DNA of 64,000 nt from Diploptera punctata (taxonomy: Eukaryota; Arthropoda; Insecta; Blattodea; Blaberidae). The stretch lies in contig JASPKZ010001238.1 in NCBI GenBank assembly GCA_030220185.1, positions 62,001-126,000 on the forward strand, in the 5' to 3' direction. Both the position numbers and the translations under genes were made by a program. Position 1 is the stretch's first letter. Each line of letters begins with the position of its first letter. This document shows, piece by piece, positions 31,161 through 41,420 of this stretch. A model generated the notes under the pieces. It was not told the origin of the DNA. It was given only the letters and a program-made list of their open reading frames with translations, and searched no databases.

Positions 31161-31224
<64 letters not shown>
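31161..31224. repeat. (AAT)n microsatellite
   Basis: About 21 AAT units between NL-D and NL-C. Confidence 0.92.
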
Positions 31225-31227
31225 CTT

Positions 31228-31660
31228 CACTTCAAGATTTAGGCGATTCGCCTGTTCCGAATTTATAATGATTCCTTCCATTTCTTCCTATGTCTTCCTT
31301 TTGGTTTATAATGATATGCTATCTTGGGCAATCTTGTTTCTTCCATTCTCTGAACATGCTGTTCCCAGCCGACGCGATGTTGTTGAATTCTATCATTTAT
31401 TGAACATATTTCTAAATCATTTTTTATTTCTTCATTTCTTAAGTGGTCCAATTTTGGTCCTTCTTAGAAAAGTCATTTCTGCACTTTGTATTCTACTGGA
31501 ACTCCTCTTATTTGTTACCCAGGACTCACTACCGTATAAAAGTACCGGTACCGCCATTGTTTTGTACAACTTCAATCTTGTATTCTTCCTTGTTTTATGT
31601 TTTAGTGTTCTATGAATGGTGTCACATATCATTTGAAATTTTAATAATTTATTGTCATAA
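31228..31660 (-). mobile_element. NL-C-like LINE C-terminus
   Basis: Minus strand reads LKLYKTMAVPVLLYGSESW, SRIQSAEMTFLRRT, then after a frameshift the GWEQHVQRMEETRLPKIAYH end. Confidence 0.82.
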
Positions 31661-31662
31661 CA

Positions 31663-31765
31663 ATAATCATCATCATCCGGTATTATGGCATTTGCCGCCG
31701 TCTTCCGGAAACCAAAAACAATTCCTTTCTGTCCATCCATTAATATTCCTCCAATCCTCTGATAT
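31663..31765 (-). mobile_element. NL-D 3'-terminal fragment
   Basis: Minus strand reads GFRKTAANAIIPDDDD, the last residues of the NL-D subtype at 44130-44490 and 46400-46795. The satellite starts at its upstream edge. Confidence 0.75.
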
Positions 31766-33052
31766 GGGTTCCTTATCAAAACTTTTTCTACTAAGTCCCT
31801 TCTACAACACCTAGAAGTCTGTAATACTTATTCTGAAACACAAGACACACGATATCAGCCCATTGTGTTTCGATCTTCAAACTTATTTTACATCGAAATG
31901 GTACGTTTCCGGACATGGGCTCCTTATCAAAACTTTTTCTACTAAGTCCCTTCTACAACCCGCAGAAGTCTGTAATACTTATTCTGAAACACAAGACACA
32001 CGATATCAGCCCATTGTGTTTCGATCTTCAAACTTATTTTACATCGAAATGGTACGTTTCCGGACATGGGCTCCTTATCAAAACTTTTTCTACTAAGTCC
32101 CTTCTACAACCCGCAGAAGTCTGTAATACTTATTCTGAAACACAAGACACACGATATCAGCCCATTGTGTTTCGATCTTCAAACTTATTTTACATCGAAA
32201 TGGTACGTTTCCGGACATGGGTTCCTTATCAAAACTTTTTCTACTAAGTCCCTTCTACAACCCGCAGAAGTCTGTAATACTTATTCTGAAACACAAGACA
32301 CACACGATATCAGCCCATTGTGTTTCGATCTTCAAACTTATTTACATCGAAATGGTACGTTTCCGGACATGGGCTCCTTATCAAAACTTTTTCTACTAAG
32401 TCCCTTCTACAACCCGCAGAAGTCTGTAATACTTATTCTGAAACACAAGACACACGATATCAGCCCATTGTGTTTCGATCTTCAAACTTATTTTACATCG
32501 AAATGGTACGTTTCCGGACATGGTTCCTTATCAAAACTTTTTCTACTAAGTCCCTTCTACAACCCGCAGAAGTCTGTAATACTTATTCTGAAACACAAGA
32601 CACACGATATCAGCCCATTGTGTTTCGATCTTCAAACTTATTTTACATCGAAATGGTACGTTTCCGGACATGGGTTCCTTATCAAAACTTTTTCTACTAA
32701 GTCCCTTCTACAACCCGCAGAAGTCTGTAATACTTATTCTGAAACACAAGACACACGATATCAGCCCATTGTGTTTCGATCTTCAAACTTATTTTACATT
32801 GAAATGGTACGTTTCCGGACATGGGTTCCTTATCAAAACTTTTTCTACTTAGTCCCTTCTACAACTCCTAGAAGTCTGTAATACTTATTCTGAAACACAA
32901 GACACACGATATCAGCCCATTGTGTTTCGATCTTCAAACTTATTTTACATCGAAATGGTACGTTTCCGGACATGGGTTCCTTAACGAAACTTTTTTCTGC
33001 TAAGTCCCTTCTACAACCCCCAGAAGTCTGTAATACGTATTCTGAAACACCA
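31766..33052 (+). repeat. 151-bp satellite array, eight and a half units
   Basis: The anchor 'ggg(c/t)tccttatcaaaac' (one copy has gg) recurs at 31766, 31917, 32068, 32219, 32371, 32522, 32672, 32823 and 32974, a mean spacing of 151 bp. Units are nearly identical in the middle; the first and last differ more (aacacctagaag; aacgaaacttttttctgc). Because 151 is 3n+1 and the unit is poor in stops, long reading frames appear over the array; these are artefacts of periodicity. The function is unknown. Confidence 0.95.
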
Positions 33053-33409
33053 TGTATAGCTTCATTCTTTCGAAATTTGTTAAAGGTAGACCCAGTGGAA
33101 GACCCTGGACAAGGTGTGTCGGTAGTGAGAGAGGGGATGAGTGTGAGGAGAAGGAGGTTGGAACAGACAATAGCTTGTCTCGGATGGAAATTAAACACTG
33201 TATATTAATGTTGTTGTTTAGAGGTCACTCAGGGGTTAAGACCTCCACCGCGCCGTCAAACACAAGCCTCAGCACCGCCCATTTACGAAATTATACACCA
33301 CATTTTCAACAGCACATTATATTGTTATAGTTGTATGTGTGACGAAATGAAATTAATTTTTTGTCCAAAGTCACCGGGTTGTTTTTATGACATTTTTTTT
33401 TAGCTTCTT

Positions 33410-33547
33410 CCAAGCTGCCCGTGGCGCAAGCGGTTAGACACTCGCCTCTCACCGCTGGGGTCCCGATTTCGCGTATCGGTTACTTCATTTGGGTTTCGTG
33501 GTGAACGGAATGGAGTCTGGAGAACAGTGGCGGTTCGTGACTTTGAA
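33410..33547 (+). mobile_element. SINE-D, head part
   Basis: Box A tggcgcaagcgg at 33422-33433, 'actcgcctctcaccgctggg' and 'gggtttcgtggtgaacgg'. Matches 4590-4690. Confidence 0.72.
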
Positions 33548-33561
33548 GTTAGATGAAGAAC

Positions 33562-33961
33562 TTACTTACTTACTCACTGGCACTATCGAACCCGTAGGTC
33601 CATGGCCGCGCGGACATAAGCTCTCCATACATCCCTATCCTGAGCTAATGCTTTCCAATCATTCCCTGTATAATCTACTTCCCTCAAATCATAGTTAATG
33701 TTGTTCTCCCACCTCATTCTTGGTCTACCAACTGGGCGTTTTCCTTCTGGCTTTCCTACAAGAAGCTTCCATGCACGTCTTTCATTCCCCATACGTGCAA
33801 CATGTTTGAGCCTTTGGCATGGGTTCCCTGAAGTAGTCCCCGCCCGGAGAACCGAATGGGGGACTATTTGACCTCCGGAAAATTTTACCCCAGTAGAACC
33901 CATGTCCGCATTTCTTGACGGTTGTATTTTTACGGTGAAAGATCGTCACTCTTTCGACCAA
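33562..33961 (-). mobile_element. NL-A 3' end fused to the 22.3-kb segment, one insertion
   Basis: Bracketed by a 14-bp target duplication gttagatgaagaac (33548-33561; 33962-33975). The first 240 bp are the NL-A C-terminus (RAAMDLRVR variant) and tail. The remainder (about 33806-33961) matches 22290-22440. One target duplication around both shows the chimera moved as a unit. Confidence 0.88.
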
Positions 33962-34007
33962 GTTAGATGAAGAACTACTAAGACAAATTATTTGTACATA
34001 CACATCT

Positions 34008-34372
34008 TAATTATTCTTTCACCGTAAAAATACAACCGTCAAGAAATGCGGACATGGGTTCTACTGGGGTAAAATTTTCCGGAGGTCAAATAGTCCCCCA
34101 TTCGGTTCTCCGGGCGGGGACTACTTCAGGGAATCCATGCCAAAGGCTCAAACACAGGGACATGTTCCTAGCCAGAAGGAAAACGCCCAGTTGGTAGACC
34201 AAGAATGAAGTGGGAGAACAACATTAACTATGATTTGAGGGAAGTAGATTATACAGGAAATGATTGGAAAGCATTAGCTCAGGATAGGGATGTATGGAGA
34301 GCTTATGTCCGCGCGGCCATGAACCTACGGGTTCGATAGTGCCAGTGAGTAAGTAAGTAAGTAAGTAAGTAT
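34008..34372 (+). mobile_element. NL-A chimeric 3' end, opposite orientation
   Basis: Mirror copy of 33562-33961: the 22.3-kb segment (34012-34160), then the NL-A C-terminus and tail agtaagtaagtaagtaag. The internal deletion joining the parts differs slightly. With the preceding copy it forms a large palindrome. Confidence 0.87.
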
Positions 34373-34377
34373 TATTA

Positions 34378-34555
34378 TTATGATTATCATCCATGTAAGT
34401 ATTAGGCCATGTGGCCTGTTACGGTCTCAAAATGAAATTTTCCATCCAGCGCTTTTTTGTCTTCGGAGCAGTAACGAACCATGACTCTTGGAATTATATG
34501 AGATGGCATTCGTTGAAGATGGGCTTTCCAGTTGTTCTGGTAGTTTTGTATATGT
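34378..34555 (-). mobile_element. NL-B 3'-end fragment
   Basis: 'aagtattaggccatgtggcc', 'aatgaaattttccatccagc' and 'gttgttctggtag' match the NL-B terminus at 19241-19385. Confidence 0.78.
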
Positions 34556-34575
34556 GTTATATATATATATATATA

Positions 34576-34865
34576 TTTCCGTCCATAGTAATTCTGCCTG
34601 CAGCTTTACTAGGGAATTGTGTAGGTGTGGTAGCTTCCCGTTGCTTTCCACACCGGTGAAGGATGATGATGATGATAATGATACGGATGATGGCCATATG
34701 ATTTCGGGGACCGTTTGGGCCTTAAAGTTTTCCTGACATTTGTCTTACAGGTGAGGAAAAACCCCGATAAAAACCTCACCCAGAAAAACTGCCCCGACCG
34801 GGGATCGAACCCGGGCCCGCTGCGTGACAAGGCAGCACGCTACCTCGAGACCACAGCGGTGGACT
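34576..34865 (-). mobile_element. SINE-C within a TA tract
   Basis: TA runs at 34556-34575 and 34866-34890 flank it. The 'gaaggcaggtccttcactgc' and palindrome part of the tail is deleted ('aattctgcctgcagctttac'). Head and box-B complement are intact. Confidence 0.87.
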
Positions 34866-34899
34866 TATATATATATATATATATATATAAAATATTACT

Positions 34900-35310
34900 T
34901 TTGGTTAAAATTTAACTTTCTTACTGGTTATATGGATCGGAAGTTTGGACAATGACACAACAAGATTCCAACAGAATAACTGCAGTTGAAATGGATTTTT
35001 GGAGAAGAGCTGCTCGACTGGAAAGAATTAGAAATACAGAAATTGGAAAATGGATGAATGCAGAAAGAATTATAATGGATGAGATTGAACACAGAAGGCT
35101 AAAATGGTATGGTAACGTAAGAAGAATGCAGGATGGAAGACTACCAAAGGCCGTCTATGGATGGAAAATTGAAAGAAGGAGCATAAAAGGAAGACAAAGA
35201 ACAACCTGGAAGAATAACATTCAGAATTCAATGAGGAAATTCGATGTAACGGATGAAGACACAGAGAACAGAGAACGATGGAGAACTTTAATTAAGGGAA
35301 ATTTATGAAT
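34900..35310 (+). mobile_element. NL-D LINE C-terminus
   Basis: Reads LLVIWIGSLDNDTTRF in pieces, then from 34952 one 118-codon frame: NRITAVEMDFWRRAARLERI, RLKWYGNVRRMQDGRLPKAV and RRSIKGRQRTTWKNN. Ends at a TGA at 35306. Confidence 0.8.
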
Positions 35311-35503
35311 GTTTGTTGCAAACTGATAGTCTATAAGTCCGTAGTCATTTATGTATTGTTTTAAAACTCATGTTAATTTTTAAGATTGGTTGGAGAAAAC
35401 CCTCAATGATGAGGAAAATTCTCAAAATGAATGAATTAATTTATTACTGAAGATGAAAAAAACTGTACCTCAATTTAGATATGTAATAGTCAAACTTAAA
35501 TTA

Positions 35504-36102
35504 CACTGGTCAACATGATTTTTGTCTCATGAGTACCAATAATTGTACTTAATGCAGATTTTTGTGGTGTTTTCAAATATGTATTTGGAATTTCTCCATC
35601 ACCCACAGTTTTTTTTATTTCAATTTCAATTATTGGATTTAAATAATTATTTTCTGCTTAACAAACATTAAAGGGATTACGTCAAAATCAAAACATACAG
35701 TGGTGTACCCTGACTTGCAATCTGCAATGAGACCAGTTCCACACTGCGAAGAATTGCCCATACCAAAGCCTCCAGAACATGTGGCATTAGATGAAGAGAG
35801 CTCAGTTTCTGATGGAAGTAAGGAAGAAGAAGAAAGATTTTGGTGATACAACTTTTGAACAAAGCTGTTGATCTGAGCCTCATTTATTGACTCAAGAAGA
35901 TCTTAACGATCTCATACGAGATTTAAAGTTATCCGAAAACCAGTCTGAAATGCTTGGTTCCCGGCTAAAAGGATGGAATCTCTCGGAAACCTTGCGTGGT
36001 GGAGAAAAGCCGATATCATATTTGAATTCAGGAGAAAAAATGCTATCAGAATCACATACTTTTCTTTATGAGACAAAAAAAAAGTTTTTTTGTTGGTCAG
36101 TG
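35504..36102 (+). mobile_element. J element, copy 1: CACTG-ended DNA transposon with a coding remnant
   Basis: Ends CACTGGTCAACATG (left) and ttgttggtCAGTG (right), flanked by TTA on both sides. The left 130 bp and right 130 bp match the copies at 48874 and 56029. The interior of this copy holds the best coding remnant (next entry). CACTR ends with 3-bp duplications are typical of the CACTA/Chapaev (CMC) group; the assignment is inference. Confidence 0.75.
35668..35983 (+). pseudogene. conserved ORF remnant carried by J, function unknown
   Basis: Reading 35668 onward gives YPDLQSAMRPVPHCEELPIP then KPPEHVALDEESS and an acidic stretch. One frameshift near 35840 leads into TTFEQS, a stop, then LLTQEDLNDLIRDLKLSENQ and SEMLGSRLKGWNL to about 35983. 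I recall very similar peptides of unknown function in many insect gene sets; this is memory, not a search. The sequence stops exactly where the J right-end sequence (ctcggaaaccttgcgtgg) begins. It could be the C-terminal half of the transposon's own protein or a captured host exon. Confidence 0.6.
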
Positions 36103-36141
36103 TTATTCCTAAACTAGCTCAGACTGAATGGTTTATGATAT

Positions 36142-36566
36142 GAAAAAATATAGAGGGTGTTCCGAAACTATTGCTTGAAATTAATACAGGAGGTACAGAA
36201 CATCAAAACAAATATATTTCGATAAGGAACATAGGGTCTCAGATGTCAACTTGTAATATTAGATGGCATTTTGCTGACGTAAGCTCTTGTGGCGGCCGAG
36301 GTGGCTGTGTGGCCACCCAGATCACCTGACCTCAAGTGTCTGAATTTCTTCCTCTGGGGGCATATGAAGCAGCTGGTGTATGAAACCGTTGCGGAAACAG
36401 AAGAAAACCTCGTCGCTAGAATTGCCGTCGCTGTTGGGACCATTGCGGACATGCCAGGAATCTTCGAACAAACACGACAACCAATGGTCAGACGATGTAC
36501 TGCGTGCATACAGACCAATGGTCGTGCATTGGAGCAATTCCTGTGTTGCTACTGTTGTAATTATCA
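36142..36566 (+). pseudogene. mariner-like element: left end plus transposase C-terminus
   Basis: The left end gagggtgttccgaaactatt at 36153 is followed by an internal deletion and then the C-terminal block WPPRSPDLKCLNFFLWGHMK (36310-36369) with the third catalytic aspartate in SPDL, then VRRCTACIQTNGRALEQFL. It is cut by the FB element at about 36567 before a right terminus is reached. Confidence 0.82.
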
Positions 36567-37487
36567 TAAGTAATGACACGAGTGATTTCAAATTTATCTA
36601 GAGAATTTGGAAATCAAGAGTGGAATTTGTTAGGACTATTTAACGAATAAAATTAAGCTGTTTACTCACAAATCATTGTTTAAATATCCATCCATCCATA
36701 GTAATTCTGCCCGAAGGCAGGTCCTTCACTGCAATCATAGAATTTTCATGCTATGCTTGCAGCTTTACTAGGGAATTGTACGTGTGGTAGCTTCCCGTTG
36801 CTTTCCACACCGGTGAAGGATGATGATAATGATAAGGATGATGATGATGGCTATATGATTTCCGGGACCGTTTGGGCCTTAAAGTTTTCCTGAAATTTGT
36901 CTTACAGGTGAAGAAAACCCCCGATAAAAACTTCACCCAGAAAAACTGCCCCGACCAGGGATCGAACCCGGGCCCGCACGCTACCTCGTGACCACAGTGG
37001 TGGACTATTTAAATATAGTTACCGGTATTTTAAAATATTAATATATTTAATATAAACGTCGATGTTTGAAAACAAATCAGAAATGTGAGGTTATGTATAT
37101 TCACTGCAACTTGATCATATTATTTATTACCGAATAAGATCGCAATATTGTAAGAGTGCACCCTAGTGGAGAAATAATGAAACACGTCAAACTGTATATT
37201 ATAATCAATATTATAGGTTTTCATTTATTTTTTTAGTAAACAACTCAGTAAAATCAAGGAATCTGTTCATTATTTGTTATATTCAGTGTATTTGTGGGAG
37301 AAAAATAATGATCTGACCTGTTCACAATATTAAAAAGTAGCTTTCTTTATCACAAAAGCAGGAGCTGATAAAGAGAAATCAATAAAAGAGCGAGGTGAAA
37401 CACGACTGTCATTGGTTGTAAAACAAAATTCATTGAAACGTGATTGGTCATTGACTACCGTTTGGGACATGAGTTAAATAGTCATAC
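36567..37487 (+). mobile_element. FB element 1 (interrupted by SINE-C)
   Basis: Starts 'cataagtaatgacacgagtg' and ends 'gggacatgagttaaatagtc'. Contains the family blocks 'aagctgtttactcacaaatc', 'cgatgtttgaaaacaaat' and 'gtaagagtgcaccctagtgg'. No coding potential. The proximal half of the terminal hairpin is lost. Confidence 0.82.
36688..37007 (-). mobile_element. SINE-C inside FB element 1
   Basis: Direct repeats tttaaatat at 36679-36687 and 37008-37016. Uninterrupted FB copies read 'atttaaatatag' at this point, which confirms the insertion. Part of the head is deleted (cccgcacgctacctcgtg). Confidence 0.9.
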
Positions 37488-38113
37488 GTAATGCCACGAG
37501 TGATTTCTAAATTATCGATAAATTCACGACTCACGAAGTGATTTCATGAATTTATCTAGAGAATCTGGAAATCAAAAGTGGCATTTGTTAGGACTATTTA
37601 ACGAATAAAATTAAGCTGTTTCCTCACAAATCGTTATTTAAATATAGTTATTTTAAAATATTTATATATTTAATGTAACCGGCGATGTTTGAAAACAAAT
37701 GAGAAACGATTGGTATGCTTCATTTTGCTTCTTTTGTTTATCACTGCAACGAGATCATATTATTTATTTCCAAAGGATTGCAATATTGTAAGAATGCACC
37801 CTAGTGGAGAAATTTATAACCAACGTTATAGGTATTAATTAATTTCTGATGTCCTATGATGTAAATATGTCAATTACATTTTTCTGGAACGTCATTTCCT
37901 GGAAAATAATTCGTTTATGAAAGTGAAAACAGTGTTTTTTTTGTGGTATAATCAATTGCTACAAATGTTTTTGTATTATCTCCCGCATGCGCTATCTGCT
38001 GATATTCATGCACTATATATACAATCTGGTAGCCGTAATTCTTAGAGAGGCAGTCACTGCAAAATAATACTATGACCTATTCAGAATGTTAAAAAGGAGA
38101 TGCTTTCTTTATT
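37488..38113 (+). mobile_element. FB element 2
   Basis: Starts with the full terminal hairpin (ccacgagtgatttct ... aatcaaaagtggcat, 37495-37590), then the family body to 'ggagatgctttctttattat' where element 3 begins. The far terminal repeat is missing or shared with element 3. Confidence 0.8.
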
Positions 38114-38900
38114 ATGACTATTTAACTCATGCCCCAAATGGGAGTCAATGACCAATCACGTTTCAATGATTTCTGTATTACAACCAATCAGAGACGTGTT
38201 TCACGAAATAATTATCAACGTTAGGATTATCATATATTAAGCAAAGCTCCTCCTTTTTAATATTCTGAACAGGTCTGACCGTTATTTTGCAGTGACTGAG
38301 CCTATAACAAATACGGCTACCAGATTGTATATAATAGTGCTTACATGTCAACATTTGTAGCAATTGATTATACCCACCAAAAAAAGAAACCACTGTTTGC
38401 ACTTTCTTAAATGTATACGACATCAAAAATGAATTAATATACAGATTGATGTGTTTCATTTTTTCTCCACTAGAGAGCATTCTTACAATATTGCGTTCCT
38501 TTGGCAATAAATAGTATGATCTGGTTGCAGTGATAAACAAAAGAAGCAGTAGAAGCGTAGGCTACCTATCGTTTCTCATTAGTTTTCAAACATCACCGTT
38601 TACTTTAAATATAAAAATATTTTTAAATAACTGTAGTTAAATAATGATTTGTGAGTAAACAGCTTTATTTTATTCGTTAAATAGTCCTAACAAATGCCAC
38701 TCTTGATTTCCAAATTCTCTAGATAAATTCACTCCTCACTTCGTGAGTCGTGAATTTATCGATAATTTGGAAATCACTCGTGGCATTACTTATGATAAAT
38801 TTCGGTTGATAAATTCGAGGCTGTGATTGGTTGTAAATGAAAAATCATTGAAATGTGATTGGTCATTGACTCACATTTGGGGCATGAGTTAAATAGTCAT
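38114..38900 (-). mobile_element. FB element 3, complete with inverted termini
   Basis: The left end atgactatttaactcatgcc and right end ggcatgagttaaatagtcat are perfect complements. The inverted match continues with few mismatches for about 100 bp (to the 'caaccaatcacagc' block). A second hairpin, ccactcttgatttccaaatt against aatttggaaatcactcgtgg, lies at about 38697-38792. 787 bp, no open frame of note. Confidence 0.85.
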
Positions 38901-38964
38901 GGTAACCTTCTTTGTAGGCCTAAATCGTCCCTTGGATTTTTTTCATCCTAAAAATAAAACCCTC

Positions 38965-39115
38965 ATTAGGTAGGGCAAACATGAGGTGGGAGAATAAGAT
39001 TAAATATTATTTGAGGGAAGTAGATTATACAGGGGTTGATCGGAAAACATTAACTCAGGATGTATGGAGAGCCATGTATGTACGGGTTGGAAAGTGCTAG
39101 CCAGTTAGTTAGGTA
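38965..39115 (+). mobile_element. NL-A 3' end, decayed
   Basis: 'ggtgggagaataagattaaa', 'ttgagggaagtagattatac' and 'gtacgggttggaaagtgcta' match the NL-A terminus with several changes and a small deletion. Confidence 0.72.
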
Positions 39116-39329
39116 TTTAAACAGTTTCTGCGTGACGGTTTTTTAATAACATGTTTACTAAACGGAATTACTAGGTTATGCGGATCATTAATTTAAGTTT
39201 TATGCGTGAATCTATAATGAGAATCTCACTTCAAATGAGAAAGAAAGTAGTAGATAAACAGCTAACATTCTCCTTAGTATTGTCCTGTTTCGAATATTTG
39301 TTCAGCAGCTTTCATTTCACGCCCGTTGT

Positions 39330-40092
39330 AAAGATTATTTAACTCATACCCCAAATGGGATTCAATGACCAATCACATTTCAATGATTTTTGAATTACGA
39401 CAAATCACAGCCGTGTTTCACCTCGAATTTATCAAACAAGTTTATCATATTGAAGAAAGCTCCTCCTTTTTAACATTCTGAATAGGTCATAGCATTATTT
39501 TGCAGTGACCGACTTTCGACAAAATACTGCTACCAAATTTTATATATATTATACGAATGTCAGCTCGTGGTGCTTGCGGGAGATAATATAAAAACATTTC
39601 TAGCAATTGATTATACCACAAAAAAAAACACTGTTTGCATTTAATAAAACGAATTATTTCCCAGGAAATAACGTTGCAGAAAAATATAATTGACATATTT
39701 ACATAATAGGACATCAGAAATTAATTCATAAACTATAATGCTGGTTATAAATTTCTCCACTAGGGTGCATTCTTACAATATTGCGATCATTTGTCAATAA
39801 CTAATATGATCTGGTTGCAGTGGTGAACAAGCGTAACAATCGTTTCTCATTTGTTTTCAAACATCGCTTCTCATTTGTTTTCAAACATCGCCGTTTATAT
39901 TAAATAAATAAATATTTTAAAATAACTATATTTAAATAATGGTTTGTGAGTAAACAGCTTAATTTTATTCGTTAAATGGTCCTGACAAATGCCACTCTTC
40001 ATTTCCACATTCTCTAGATAAATTCACTCCACACTTCGTGAGCGGTAAATTTATCGATAATTTGGAAATCAAGAGTGGCATTACTTATGATG
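39330..40092 (-). mobile_element. FB element 4
   Basis: From 'gattatttaactcatacccc' to the terminal hairpin and 'gtggcattacttatgatgaa'. A 27-bp local duplication (cgtttctcatttgttttcaaacatc) is visible near 39840-39890. Confidence 0.82.
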
Positions 40093-40128
40093 AATAAAAA
40101 GTATATATATATATATATATATATATAG
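40093..40128. repeat. (TA)n microsatellite
   Basis: Short TA tract before the single-unit 278-bp-type element. Confidence 0.85.
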
Positions 40129-40129
40129 G

Positions 40130-40552
40130 CCTATATAATTATTCTGTATGTGTGTCACTGAACTCCTCCTAAACAACTGCGCCGATTTTGATTAAATGTT
40201 TTATGTATGTCTGATTGAGTCCCTGGATGGTTTAAATTCACAATTGGACCCTCTAAAACCATTAGGTGTAGGAGTTCACCTGAAGTGAACATTAAAAAAT
40301 CACTCTAGCGGTCACAATTTTCGATGTTTCACAACGAAACTCAGTATATTGTATTAAAATAAACCGAGGTAGGTATTATCAAAAAATGAGGGAAATTTGA
40401 GAATCAGAAGTGGAGGTTTACCTGAAACCCGAAATTAAAAATAGATTAGCTACCATCATGTTTAGTTCGTCTCAGCGTATACCACACAATTTAGTTAATA
40501 TTTCATATTTAACATATTCAGGCGTAGCAACGCACGCCGGGTATTACCTAGT
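40130..40552 (+). repeat. single-unit copy of the 278-bp element
   Basis: 'aactcctcctaaacaactgc', one unit with 'accattaggtgtaggagttc', then the end 'gcgtagcaacgcacgccggg'. It shows that the element can exist with only one unit. Confidence 0.8.
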
Positions 40553-40568
40553 ATATACATACAATTTG

Positions 40569-40910
40569 TCCCGCGCCGTAGCCGAGTGGTTAAGGCAGGA
40601 AGCCTTGGCGCAGAGCTACGGGACTTGCGCTGGTTCGAGTCTCCATGGGGGAAGAAATTTTCTCAAGGGTTTTCGGCCAGTATGGGACCGGTGCCCACCC
40701 AGCATCGTGATGCATTTGGGTAGCTACAATAAGTAGCGGCTCCAGGTTGAGAAAACCAGCTATAACGGCTGGGGGACTCGACATGCTGACCACGTGTCAC
40801 CCCTACACTGGCTGATTATCATCTACCTCTGTGATTGACACATGTGGATGTGAGGCCAGCAGCCGGCTGATAGGCTAAGGGCCTTGTAGGCCTGTCGCGC
40901 CAGGAGTTTT
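40569..40910 (+). mobile_element. SINE-B, full length
   Basis: 342 bp; exact 14-bp target duplication atacatacaatttg at 40555-40568 and 40911-40924. Box A tagccgagtgg at 40579-40589; box B ggttcgagtct at 40632-40642. The reference copy of the family. Confidence 0.94.
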
Positions 40911-41093
40911 ATACATACAATTTGGTCATGGCCTTTTTTGGTGTCTACAAGATAGGATCGGGGAAGATCTGCAAACTTTTTTAAAAACCTTTGCATGGGA
41001 ATAGTGCCAACAGCTTCATTCCTTGTATTGACCTTGATAAAATAATTAAAATACAATCTAATAATTCAATAATAACATAAACAAAACAAAAAA

Positions 41094-41418
41094 TGTCCAC
41101 TGATGTGATCTCGATGTAGTGTACTGCCTTGTTACGCAGCGGGTCCGGGAAAGATTCCCGGTCGGGACAGGTTCCAGGGTGAAGTTTTTTCGGGGTTTTT
41201 CCTCACTTGTAAGACAAATGTCATGAAGCTTTAGGGCCCAACGGTTCCCGAAAATCATCTGGCCATCATCATCATCCTTATCATTATCATCATCATCCTT
41301 CATCGGTGTGGAAAACAACGGGAAGCTACCACACTTACAATTCCCTAGTAAAGCTGCAAGCATAGCATTAAAGTGCTATGATTGCAGTGAAAGACCTGCA
41401 CTCGGGTAGATTTACTAT
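41094..41418 (+). mobile_element. SINE-C, full length but diverged
   Basis: Head gtccactgatgtgatctcga, decayed box B (gggaaagattcccgg), 'cctcacttgtaagacaaatg', tail 'tagatttactatgg'. The palindrome reads gcatagcattaaagtgctatg-like. Confidence 0.85.
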
Positions 41419-41420
41419 GG

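Noticed and set aside
31915..32881. Long open frames suggesting a repetitive protein
   Set aside because: They arise from the 151-bp satellite in shifted registers; no codon-like pattern of differences between units.
38178..38540. 121-codon frame in the FB cluster
   Set aside because: Not conserved in the other FB copies and without recognisable motif.
40569..40645. tRNA-Leu/Ser gene
   Set aside because: Only boxes A and B resemble a tRNA; it is the head of SINE-B with target duplications around the full 342-bp unit.
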